Source: Arctopsyche grandis
Lineage: Eukaryota > Arthropoda > Insecta > Trichoptera > Hydropsychidae
DNA: 64,000 nt
Assembly (NCBI RefSeq): GCF_051622035.1
Contig: NC_135367.1
Span: 7,228,501-7,292,500, forward strand
Direction: 5' to 3'
Shown here piece by piece: positions 25,150 to 34,437 of this stretch. Every line of letters starts with the position of its first letter. Positions within the stretch are counted from its first letter, which is position 1. Below the pieces are notes generated by a model, which had not been told where the DNA came from, made no database searches, and saw only the letters and a program-made list of their open reading frames with translations. A program made the position numbers and the translations under genes.

Positions 25150-25250
25150 GAGGTAGGATAGTCACAGTGCTATCCATTGTTCGGCAAACCTTTAACAATG
25201 CATTTACAACCTTTGAACAATACACGGCCCCCTCAGGCTCCGGTGACTAG
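25150..25250 (-). pseudogene. RTE-like LINE fragment (inverse of 19208-19305)
   Basis: The reverse complement reads GTCACCGGAGCCTGAGGGGG then CCGTGTATTGTTCAAAGG, AATGCATTGTTAAAGG and ACTGTGACTATCCTACCTCT, virtually identical to 19211-19310. This is the region immediately 5' of the YGCETRTL segment. The near-identity shows the two copies are recent. Confidence 0.75.
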
Positions 25251-26029
25251 TGATGATGATCAAATTTAAAATTACTCTATATTGCATATGCACATATAAA
25301 CTTTTATTTAAACTATTTCACCACAACCTAAATAAGCCGTCATTCCACAGATTTCACAAACTGTTGTTCAAATATAAATAAATCTTTAGAATTGATACAG
25401 ATTTTTATGTCAAAATTTTCTATACATATAGCGAAATTGCAACATTTGTATTCCTATTTTAAATTAATCAAAAATAGTTGAACATATAATAAGCGACTAT
25501 TTTTGATATTTAAAACCTATTTATTATTAAAAGCTTGCTATACAAATTCATACATACATATATTACACACGTCAAATGAACTGACAAGTTAATTTAAATC
25601 AAACAAATGAAACTCGAATAAAATTCAAATTAAAAAAATAAATGAATTCATTTGTTTTCAAGGCAAATTTTTTTGCCTTTGATCTTATTCATTTCATTGA
25701 ATATAAAAAAGAATGAAACACAGATATAAAGCATAATAATAATTTGAGCTTTTTATCATATTTACTTATAACCTCAAAATCCAACGACCGGATTTCCTGT
25801 ATATTATTTTAACCTCAAAATTTACACTTTTCGAAATAAACATTACACGGATGCATTCACGCGTAGAGTTGGCCAGCCTGTAACGGTTAACCTCAAAATT
25901 GAATCAGTCCACGGATTAATCGGAGGGATTTTTCAAATAGTAATGCAAATTAAAAACGAAACGTGGATATTCAAAAGCATCGAACGTTTCGTAACAAACA
26001 CAAAAAAATAAATACCTGTTTGCTGTGGA
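25251..26029. other. No gene seen
   Basis: AT-rich, then a stretch with three AACCTCAAAA(T/A)T repeats at about 25770-25900 leading into the GC-rich block. No coding signal. Confidence 0.4.
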
Positions 26030-26530
26030 GCCGACAGAGGCAGGACGGGCCCCCGCCTCACCTCAACACCTCAACACCTCAACACCTCCACACCTCGCAA
26101 CTCGCAACTCGAAGACCGTCGAGCTGACGACGATGATGATGGTGGTGTGGATGTGGAAGAGTAGACGGCGAACAAACACAACACAAACAAAAACAACAAC
26201 AGAAAAAAACACAAACTTAAGAGTGAGGAATGCGGGGTTTCGAAGTCGGGGGGGTTGAACTTTGATGCACTTCGGTGGTTGCAATTCGACCGGGGTTTGC
26301 GTTTCGATTGGGGTGGTGGTGGGTGGTGGGTGGTGGGTGGTGGATGAGGGTTTTAGCCGCGGACACGGCACGGGGTGTACTTTGAAAGTTTTGAGAGACG
26401 CGAACGTTAAAATACAACGAAAGAACACCGAATCGTAACACGTCTTCACGCCGAGGCGTTTCGACGCCGACTGGCGAGAGATGACGAGAGGTGGCGTTCG
26501 TTCGTTCGTTCATTCGTTCGCCCATCACCT
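26030..26530. promoter_or_regulatory. CpG- and GC-rich island, candidate promoter/5' exon
   Basis: A sharp change from AT-rich flanks to CG-rich sequence. It holds a short CCTCAACA repeat (26059-26085), (GGGTGGTG)n at 26305-26345 and GTTCGTTCGTTCGTTCATTCG at 26499-26518. Long open frames exist on both strands at once (26025-26258 +, 26063-26449 -), which is what a low-stop, GC-rich stretch gives by chance. A promoter or untranslated first exon is the more likely reading. Confidence 0.4.
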
Positions 26531-26790
26531 GCCCGAATCACGATACTTTTTGTTTTGGCCTAAACTTTTTACCATGTCTTTTGACTTTTGACTGCCGGTG
26601 CATATATCGCATATGATTGTGCATGTACATTTATCTTGAAGTTTCTACTTTAGGCTTTTGATTCTTGATATGCAGTCAAATTTGGGAGCGTTTTTATTGA
26701 GAGCGTTTTATTTATTTTGACTCCTATTGAGCCGCGCCTAGGAGTTCGGCCGACTGTGTGCAAACTTAAATCGACCGTTTTTTAATTTTA

Positions 26791-27399
26791 TTAGCATTTG
26801 TATAAAGCCAAGGGGGGGCAAAATATTTTTAGTAATGTTAAATTGTTGGTGTGATATGTATCAAAATGGTTTTTTAAAATACTGTCTCCTGCCTCAATTC
26901 GATACGCATAAAGTTGTTCGACATTTCCTTTGGTGCTATCTTTCCCACGAATTGCCAAATCATTTGTTCCGCAAAATAAGACTGTTAAAATAATAGGATA
27001 CAGTTTCTTTCTGTTTTCTTCAATAGTTCGTTTTACAGAATTATCTATCTGACAAATAATATCCTTATTTGGATCTCTAATGGTTGACGTGAAGTGTTCA
27101 GCATCTTGTTGAGACCCACGATGCCATGCTGAGCTGGTATGGTTTTTGGCACATTCATTAAAATCTTTGTACTTTGTACAAGGAGTAGTAATTAAGGCAC
27201 CTTGAATTCCTCTTTGAACTGGTTGCGGAAATAAAACACAGAAAATGCAAAAAGCACCTTTTAACCTAGGTGAATATGATAACCATGTAGTATACTGGGT
27301 TAGCCAAGATTCCCTGAAACAACGTTTTCCACTTCCTGACATGTCGTTCTGTCTCTCCACGTTTCCCCCCCCCTTGCCCCCCCCCCTGCGGGCGCCCAT
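26791..27399 (-). pseudogene. Truncated hAT-superfamily transposase (ZMYM1-like)
   Basis: A 202-codon open frame. After a low-complexity start it has a TTF/zinc-finger-like segment with RESWLTQYTTWLSYS and GAFCIFCVLF. Then comes a region of the DUF4371 type seen at the N-terminus of many hAT transposases and ZMYM1-like proteins: IICQIDNSVKRTIEENRKKL, VLFCGTNDLAIRG and RIEAGDSILKNHF. The family's catalytic DDE domain and C-terminal dimerisation region are absent; full-length relatives are several hundred residues longer. The frame ends in the flanking duplicated target. It is probably not functional, though the frame itself is unbroken. Confidence 0.75.
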
Positions 27400-27400
27400 G
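26809..27400 (-). mobile_element. Nested hAT fragment carrying a transposase N-terminus
   Basis: This 592-bp segment is flanked by identical TATAAAGC (in a 10-base identity TGTATAAAGC), and the host element reads continuously across the join when it is removed. The ends are CAAGGGGGGGC and, on the other strand, CATGGGCGCCC. These are only loosely alike, as expected for an internally deleted or end-damaged copy. Confidence 0.7.
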
Positions 27401-27429
27401 TATAAAGCATATTAATAATAAAAAATTAC

Positions 27430-27640
27430 GTCGTGTCGATAAGAATTTCAGTAACCGATACTAAGTTTCAGTTTGATAGGACTAACGGTGTTCAAAAAAT
27501 CCCCAAAATACACAGACACACATACATTTTTTCTTTATCATGATCAGTAATCGATTCTGAGTTCGAATCAGTCAAAATCTCGAGTTCGAATTTTCGCATG
27601 ATCACAAAACTTCATCTTTTGTTACTACGTATGTATGTAC
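27430..27640. repeat. Interspersed repeat inserted in the hAT element
   Basis: Matches 6560-6770 (CCCAAAAT.CAC.GACACAC; ATCGATTCT.AGT; TTCGCATGATCACAAAACTTC). In the hAT copy at 49800-50387 this block is missing between the AAAATCTTA and GTGAGAAATATAG segments, which shows it as an insertion. Confidence 0.65.
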
Positions 27641-28139
27641 ATAGATAAAGTAAAAATGAAGTGAATATGAGTAGTGTAAAAATCTTAAATTGTGAGAAAT
27701 ATAGTGTTGAAAATTTTAATAACAATTAAAATTATCCAGAAAAACATACAGAAAATCAAAATGTTTAGTTCTGAACAGGACCAGACGATAAGGGAGACTG
27801 GACGTTTTCAAGTTCATTCATGAAAATATAGTGTTTTTACCCCCAATCCCACATCTAGGACGTTGTTCTTTTGATGACCCACCAATACTCTACTACATCC
27901 TTGAAGAAATACATCTGGCAGTCGCAAAGATAATAGAAGATTAAAGACCTAGCTCTATACGGACTGAAGTTATACTTGCTATTCCGCTATTTCCCCGAAT
28001 TATCGTTCGGGTGTGTTAAAAGTTGTAACTTGCAACTTTTAACACACCCGAATTAATACAAGGCTAATATTAATAACACTTGAGACGAAAATAATAAGAA
28101 GCGACTTAATCGAAGTCAATCATCTTAGAAGTCACACTC

Positions 28140-28790
28140 ATAGACTACAAAAAGAACAATCGAAAAAATTGATCAGAGATTCATTCTTTTCAAACGAAAA
28201 AGACGTTTTGATGACATTTGTGGGCTTTTTTTTATCTAAAAACACTGAAAACTTCGAAAAAAAAATTATTTTAAATATTAACCAGGCACTTGAGGATAGA
28301 TTCTGCGCGCGCACATTAATACAGGAGGATAAGCCTGTTCCTCTTGTTCCTGTTGTATCCTGCTCGCGCAAATTAAGTGAGTATGTACCGTTTACCATGC
28401 ACCCTTTTTTTATCTTTCGACTTAAGATCTTTCGATTTTCGATCTTTGCCTTCCGATATTTGCGTTTTCTGTAATTTAACATTCTGGCTCGTCACGGAGA
28501 CCGAGTTTTTTGACATACATATTGTTTTGGCATTGCTAAAACCATATGTATGTATGCTGTTAACACACAAACACGTGTTTGAAAAATCAAAGATGTTGAA
28601 GAGGATGTATGGAAGGAAGTTTTTATAAAATATAAAAAAAACATCATGATTTCAACAAGAATATTTGTTAATTAGCATTTGATTTTTTTTATAAATATTT
28701 GAACTACCAATATTAAAATACATATTTTTTTAGTAATGAAAAAAGAGGGGGGAGGGTCAAAAAATTAAACACCGCCCTGGTTCTTTTTTA
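28140..28790. other. No gene seen
   Basis: Opposed open frames (28138-28482 - and 28169-28474 +) with a pyrimidine/purine bias (repeated TCTTTCGACTTAAG-like words around 28410-28450). No domain or splice support. Confidence 0.35.
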
Positions 28791-28795
28791 TTTAG

Positions 28796-28926
28796 CACTA
28801 TACCACTGACGATAACTATCATACTAACGAGAACTCGAGTGCCAAATATGCCGTATTCGCGATTTTCATAGCAAAAATTGTATTTTGGGCAATCGTGATG
28901 TAACTAATAATCCAATTACCATTAAG
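28796..28926 (-). repeat. Partial copy of the GGTTCGGTGATTAC MITE
   Basis: GATAACTATCATACTAACGA, GAACTCGAGTGCCAAATAT, GTATTCGCGATTTTCAT and ACTAATAATCCAATTACC match one arm of the element at 43530-44114. The outer end and the second arm are missing. Confidence 0.65.
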
Positions 28927-28959
28927 TTAATAAATAAAAAATAAAATAAAATAAATGTG

Positions 28960-29130
28960 TCGGTTCTGTGATCAATCCGCACGCGGTCGAATTTTTTTTC
29001 AAATACCTTTTAAATATATTTAATTTAATAGTTATATTATATTTAATTTTTTAATGGTAAAAACTACTTACAAATAAACAATATAAAACACCAATTGAAA
29101 AATTAATTAATTAATGGCAATAAATTAAAA
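28960..29130 (-). repeat. Repeat fragment related to 59445-59725
   Basis: Contains ATCCGCACGCGGTCGAATTT, then ATGGTAAAAACTACTTAC and TATAAAACACCAATTGAAAA, the reverse of blocks at 59525-59640 and 59445-59520, and shared in part with 18755-18870. The class is unknown. The 59-kb copy ends next to a CACCCATGCGATGATATTTC block. Confidence 0.6.
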
Positions 29131-30107
29131 GGTCAGAATTTAAATCACCTTTTGGTCAGAATAAAATTCGACTTTTGTTGAGAATATCATTACCATTTTA
29201 GTCAGAATTATATTATTCATGGTCAGAATTATATTAATTATGGTCAGAATAAAATTGTAAGTGGTCTGAATAAAGATGTAAGAAGGTCATAATAACAATA
29301 TAGAATAATCAAAATAAAAAAATAATAACCAATTATAATGAGTGCTGATAGTATGAATTTAAAAGTAGTATGAATTTAAAGTATTCATAACGATAAAATA
29401 TGCAAATACCATTTCAAAATAATATATTTTTGGTATGTTTTGACGGGTATTGAAATGTCAAAAATGTTGCCAGCCACAAAAATAAAATTTAATAGAAAGC
29501 TTATTATAAAAATATTTATTAATACATTTTTTTAATTATTGCATCACATTAAAATATATGAATTCATATGTATGTTATAAAAATATTTAATATATATATA
29601 TAATTAATTTCTGAGAACGATTTTGACATTTTAGGTTATGGTGGCTAAATACTCGAATTTTGGCGATTCCTGCAAACTCTTGGCAGCTTAATGAAATCTC
29701 GTATGAACTGTTATAATTTTAAGTTAGTTTATTATAAATGGCACATATTCGGCGTTACAACGACAGCGCTATTGCCAACCGAAAAAAAATATTCTGACCA
29801 TTATTCTAACAAAGATATAGAGAGATACAATAGAACATTGAATAGAAAAAAACTAAAATTATATAAAAAATATATTATAAAAGAATGTATGAAAAGAAAA
29901 AAATAGTAATTTAAAATAGTAAAAATAACAATATGATACAAAGAATTTTATAAAATTCCAATTGTTTCTACCCGGCTTTGTCCGTGTTTTGCATATATTC
30001 ATATTACATATGTATACGAAACATTTCACACAAAATTATTTACTAGTTAACAAGTATAAATCAATCAGTTTATTCAATAAAAGCATGTAGTGATAAATTT
30101 AAAATAA
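29131..30107. other. AT-rich DNA with repeated GGTCAGAAT words
   Basis: Between about 29132 and 29285 the word GGTCAGAAT(T/A)A recurs at least five times at irregular spacing, a degenerate short tandem array. Nothing coding is supported. Confidence 0.45.
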
Positions 30108-30270
30108 TCTCGATATTTTCGAGATTCTAATAACAGATTTCTTGAAAACCGAGAATTTCGAATTTTCATAATAAAATATTCTCGAGACATGAGAATCTCG
30201 AATTTCTCGAGAAACGAGAATCTAAATTTCTGGACAATTCTCGAGAAATCTCGAGACGAGATTTCTATTG
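30108..30270. repeat. Cluster of TCTCGAGA-type palindromic words
   Basis: Words of the type TCTCGA/CTCGAGA(A)/GAGAATCTCG occur about ten times in 160 bases, on both strands, in an AT-rich setting. The array is irregular, so it is a degenerate satellite or the core of an unplaced transposon. Confidence 0.55.
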
Positions 30271-30614
30271 TCGCTAACGGTTTTAGCATGCACAGCCCTT
30301 GCAGTCAATTCACATCGGCCCCTCACTGTACTCCCCCTCTGTCCCCTTATTCAAAAGTTGGGTTCCACGGACATTCATTTCAAAATTTTTGGATTTAGTG
30401 AAATTAACAGTATTTACAATGACAATAATATACATGAGCATGTATATTATATTTGGTTTTCCTTAAAAATAAAATAAAAAAATGTATATGTATAATAGAA
30501 ATATAAAATTGCTGGTATGGATATTTTGAAATTTTGACTGGCTTTGGTTTCATATTACATTTCGGATATTATATGTAGATACGTCAGAAAATCCCCAGGG
30601 GTTTTATTTGGTCC

Positions 30615-31484
30615 TAGGGCTTCCAAGCCGGTTTAAACCGAAACCGAAAAGCTGGCTTTTTGACCATTTTTCAAAAAACCGAAAACCGGCTTTTTTCTTT
30701 AATTAATGTTTTTTTCCTCAAAACTAACAATATGAATTTCAAATTTCTATGAAAGATCAAAATAAATTTGTATATCCAAACTTTCTTCTTGAATAGGCGT
30801 ACATTTCTTTGAACAACAAAAAAAGGTATATACTTAGCGGTGGCATTGAGATTTAGTTATGGACGAAGACCAGGTCATAAACCAATAAAATATTAATATT
30901 TATAACCTACACAAGGCCTTTCAAAGTTTCGGCAAATTGGGTTTTCTATAATTTGTAGTTTTTGCGTTTTCAGGTATAAAAGTATAGAAAATGTTATCGT
31001 AAGTAAGAATTTGTTGTTGTTTTAACAGAATGTGACAGATGTGTAAAATAACTTTGTAAAATAGAAATATTTCATATTTAATTACGTTTTCGAACACAAA
31101 TTCCACAATAACATTTTTGCAACGAGGTAAGACATTTTTTTTTAATATATTCTCGATAGTAGCTTATTTAAATTATTTAATTATTTGTGCGTATTCAGGA
31201 TCTACTATTTTACGGCTGTCTTATTGTAATATTACGGCTGTGGTTTGTAATATTTGTGATAATAATATATAATAATGATCTTGTGAAAGTTCATAATGTT
31301 TATATTTTTACTCAATTTAATTTAAAAGCAATTATTTTTTTTGCATAATATAATATGTAAATATATTTACAATTATTTTTCGATATAAAAATTTAAAACT
31401 AACAAAAAATCTTCATTTTCTGAAACCGGTTAAAACCGGCCATCCGGCTTTTTCTTTTGGGCGGTTTTTTGGTACCTCTAATGT
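30615..31484. mobile_element. Non-autonomous hAT-type element with perfect 8-bp TSD
   Basis: TTTGGTCC lies directly outside both ends (30607-30614 and 31485-31492). The left end is TAGGGCTTCCAAGCCGG. The right end on the other strand carries TAGAGGTACCAAAAAACCG four bases in from the duplication. Both subterminal zones are full of AAACCG/CCGGTTTT words, typical binding-site clusters of hAT elements. The interior is AT-rich with no transposase frame. Confidence 0.8.
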
Positions 31485-31601
31485 TTTGGTCCAGGTCGTA
31501 CTTTATGAACCTTTTTACTAGAATATGACAATCGGTAATGATTTTAATAATTTTTAATTCAAAATAGTATTCTCGATCTTTCTCGTATTAATTTAATACT
31601 A

Positions 31602-31745
31602 CAGTAGAACCTCGATTATCCGGACTAATTAGGGATGAAGGTAGCCCGGGTAATGAAAAATCACAATTGACGTGGAAAGACGAGTACATTCAGTATGAAT
31701 AATTTTTATTTGTCCACATTTATATATGTACATACACATATGTAT
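31602..31745. mobile_element. Single end of a pogo/Tigger-like element
   Basis: CAGTAGAACCTCGATTATCC at 31602, after TA, closely resembles the inverted-repeat ends of pogo/Tigger (Tc1-mariner superfamily) transposons. No matching right end is visible before the hAT insertion at 31747 or after it at 33315. Confidence 0.5.
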
Positions 31746-31746
31746 G

Positions 31747-33314
31747 CAGTGGCGGACTGGCCATACAAGCGTACATGCCCGATGGCATGTGGGCCCCACT
31801 ATCCGTTAGAAAATATGGGCCCTCAGTAAAATTAAATAACTTTTTAATTTAACTATTTCACGTGTGTAATAGTTTGGGTATTTCAACAAAACAAATTTCT
31901 TACGATATACACAAACAACTAATGCCTGCTTTAACAGCCCAAGGATCGGTTAACTTTTTTTATTAGGCTCGAAATGTAAGTTTCAACATTTGCGTGGGCC
32001 CTTTTACCGGGCCCATTTCCAACCTCAATATTATGCATATACCAATACCTATGTAACAACTACCTACTGAAATAAAAATGGGAATAAACAAATTTCCCTG
32101 AATAATATAAACTGAATTGCTTAAAACAATTTTGATAGGACGATTCATCATCAACCAGCGATTTAAATTTACTTCATACATACTCTCAAAATAACATTTG
32201 ATTATACTTCGACGATATAGTAAGATTTAAATACACAATTTTAAACAGTTTCCGAATATTAAATCTATTCCTAATCTAGACAAATCCATGTATATAGAAA
32301 CATAGGATAGGGGCCCCCTCCCCAAAATCCTGATTTTCGATTAACATTAATTGAAAATATTATGCATTTTTTGTTTTCAGGGACGTAATTTGGGGGGGGC
32401 ACTCGCCCCCCTAAATTAAGGAATAGTGTGAATTTAGAAAATATTATGGATTTAATAATTAATGAGATACTATGGATCTATGAATGCTGCGTTTATTTCT
32501 TATGTACATATGTTACTTTTGGGTAACTAATAAAATAATCGCTGCTATGTGCTTTGAAAAAAAAAGATTTTATTATTTTGAAGCAAGTATATTTTGGTTT
32601 TTAAGTGGTATGCCATTAGTAACATTCTTAGAAATTGTTCATCCCATGGAGCGAATCGTTAGAAAGGTCCCCTTTACTTTATTTTGTCTCAAAAACAGGT
32701 GTGTATCGTTTATTTTTCCGAATGTTCGTATATTTTTTGATATAGTGATACATTTTGATGGTCGATTTTTGTTAACCATGTGAAGATTTTTGGAAAAAAA
32801 TTTTCGCCTGCGGCGCTTTTTTGGCTTTTTACATTATATTTTTTTATAATTATTTTTCCAAAAATAAGCTTAATTTTTTCATATTTTATATTTTCCATTT
32901 TTATTCCGATATAAAAAAGATTTTTTGAAAAAAAATTCAATTTGACCAATCTTTGCCTGCCCCCCCCCCCAAGAAAAAGCTGAAATGACGTCCCTGATTG
33001 TTTTCTACCGAATTTAGTACCGAAAGTAAAAGCCGCTTTTATGCCGCATTCTTTTATGATGCATTATATGACAAAGATTAAACGAAATATACAATGTAAT
33101 TTATGGATCTATTTTGCTTTTGCCATTTTTCTTGTACCTAAATTTGTTTATTCCCATTTTTGAAAATTTTATTTTTTTTTTGCCCTTGATTTTTAGCGTG
33201 ATGGAAAGAAGAAAATTTTGTTATATGGGGGGGGGGGGACAAATTTTTTTAACCCTGGGTGGGGGCCCCCTTTGACTCCTGGCATGCACTGATTTCAGTC
33301 CCAGTCCGCCACTG
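31747..33314. mobile_element. hAT-type element with perfect 8-bp TSD, host to a second hAT
   Basis: The ends are CAGTGGCGGACTGG and its exact inverse CCAGTCCGCCACTG. TATGTATG flanks both sides. GGGCCC-rich blocks lie just inside each end (TGGGCCCCACT; GGGGGCCCCCTTTG). At 1568 bp it includes a separate element (32378-32996), leaving about 0.95 kb of its own sequence. No intact transposase is visible. Confidence 0.88.
32378..32996. mobile_element. Nested hAT-type element
   Basis: The left end is CAGGGACGTAATTTGGGG and the right end, read inversely, is CAGGGACGTCATTTCAGC. The flanks TTTGTTTT and ATTGTTTT match at 7 of 8 bases. It lies wholly inside 31747-33314, so it is the younger insertion. 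Two homopolymer runs (G at 32392-32399, C at 32960-32971) lie just inside the ends. No coding capacity. Confidence 0.82.
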
Positions 33315-33336
33315 TATGTATGTATAATAAGTAACA

Positions 33337-33835
33337 ACACTAGTGGTTTTACCCGACTTCGCTCGGTATTTGTAAATATAAACCGCTTAAACATTAATTT
33401 GTATTTTATTAAATTTTTTGAATCGAAAAAAAATTATATTTAACAACAGCCAATTAGAAACGAATGGTTTTTTTTAATATACCTATATATGTATGTATAT
33501 GTAGATAAGGAAATCGGTACTGAAATTGGAATCGGGAATCGGAATTGAAATCGGAATTGCAACTGAAACAGGAATCCGGATCCGGAACTGAAAAAGGAAT
33601 CGAGATCCGTATCGGAAAAAGGAATCGAAATCGTAATCCAGATCTGAACTGAAACAGGGAACCGGATTCGGAACTGAAAAAGGAATCCGTATCCGAAACT
33701 GAAAAAGGAATCGAGATCCGTATCGGAAAAAGGAATCGAAATCGAAATCGATATTGTTATTTTTTTTTCGATAACGTCATGGATTCTACGAACCAAAACT
33801 TACATACATAAAGTCTCTTTCGAAATTATACATTA
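33337..33835. repeat. CCCGACTTCGCTC repeat with GGAATCG minisatellite core
   Basis: Starts ACTAGTGGTTTTACCCGACT then TCGCTCGG. A minisatellite at 33505-33750 is built on GGAATCG(G/A)AATC-like and GGAACTGAAAA-like units. It ends with AAAGTCTCTTTCGAAATTAT. The family order (opening block, minisatellite, AAAGTCTCTTTCG block) is rearranged but shared with 55222-55815. The 118-aa open frame over it (FSDTDLDSFF-type repeats) is only the minisatellite translated. Confidence 0.72.
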
Positions 33836-34437
33836 GATTAGATGAAGATCAATATTAAATTATTCTTTATTAAGAAATTCAATTATGGATTTTTGCTTAA
33901 AGTTAGTTTAAAAAGTCTTTAATTTTAAACAATAAAATAAAATCGCGATCAAATTTTCAAGAAACAGGCGTCCTTGAGAATTGAATTTTGAAGACAACTG
34001 ACTCATTTCTCCATTTTTTTATGTTATGCATTTATGACTCGTGCTCTGTTTTCTGTTATGTCATCACGAGCGTGATCCTTTGAAAACAATTTCAATTTGT
34101 CACATGCAAAGCAGCAAAATCGTAAAATCAGTGTTTGTTTTTAACAATCGGGATAATCTATGTTCTATTATATGTTGTAATAAAGAAAAGGTGAAAATTG
34201 GATTCATCCGGAAATTATCACACTATTATTATAATATTTACCAATGTTTGATGTTGATCACCAAAAAATAAATATAAAAAAAAACTAAAAAACATATTTA
34301 AATAACAATCCATAATTCTAAAAAAAGAATTATATGTATGTATATTGCAACATGTGCTTAAAGTTCGCGCGACTTTTATAGCAACAATGAAGGTCCATAG
34401 ATGGCAGGCACAAACTATTCATTGATAAAATTAAAAT
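33836..34437. other. No gene seen
   Basis: AT-rich. The short open frame at 34041-34271 (+) has no known features. Confidence 0.4.

Larger units (their letters stand above)
26729..28052. mobile_element. hAT-type element (GCCGCGCCTAGG family), interrupted by two insertions
   Basis: Sequence from 26729 (GCCGCGCCTAGGAGTTCGGC) to about 26808, then 27401-27430, then 27660-28047, is collinear with the complete copy at 49800-50387 (shared: GTGAGAAATATAGTGTTGAA; GACTGGACGTTTTCAAGTTC; ATACATCTGGCAGTCGCAAA). It is broken by a second transposon (26809-27400) and by an interspersed repeat (about 27430-27640). The right end is lost and replaced by an inverted copy of its own last bases, forming a perfect hairpin (28006-28052). 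Confidence 0.78.

Noticed and set aside
26025-26528. Overlapping open frames on both strands
   Set aside because: Low stop density in a GC-rich block explains them. No domain, signal peptide or splice structure.
33440-33796. 118-aa frame with repeated FSDTDLDSFF-type units
   Set aside because: It is the GGAATCG minisatellite inside an interspersed repeat. The copy at 55494-55913 gives an unrelated frame.
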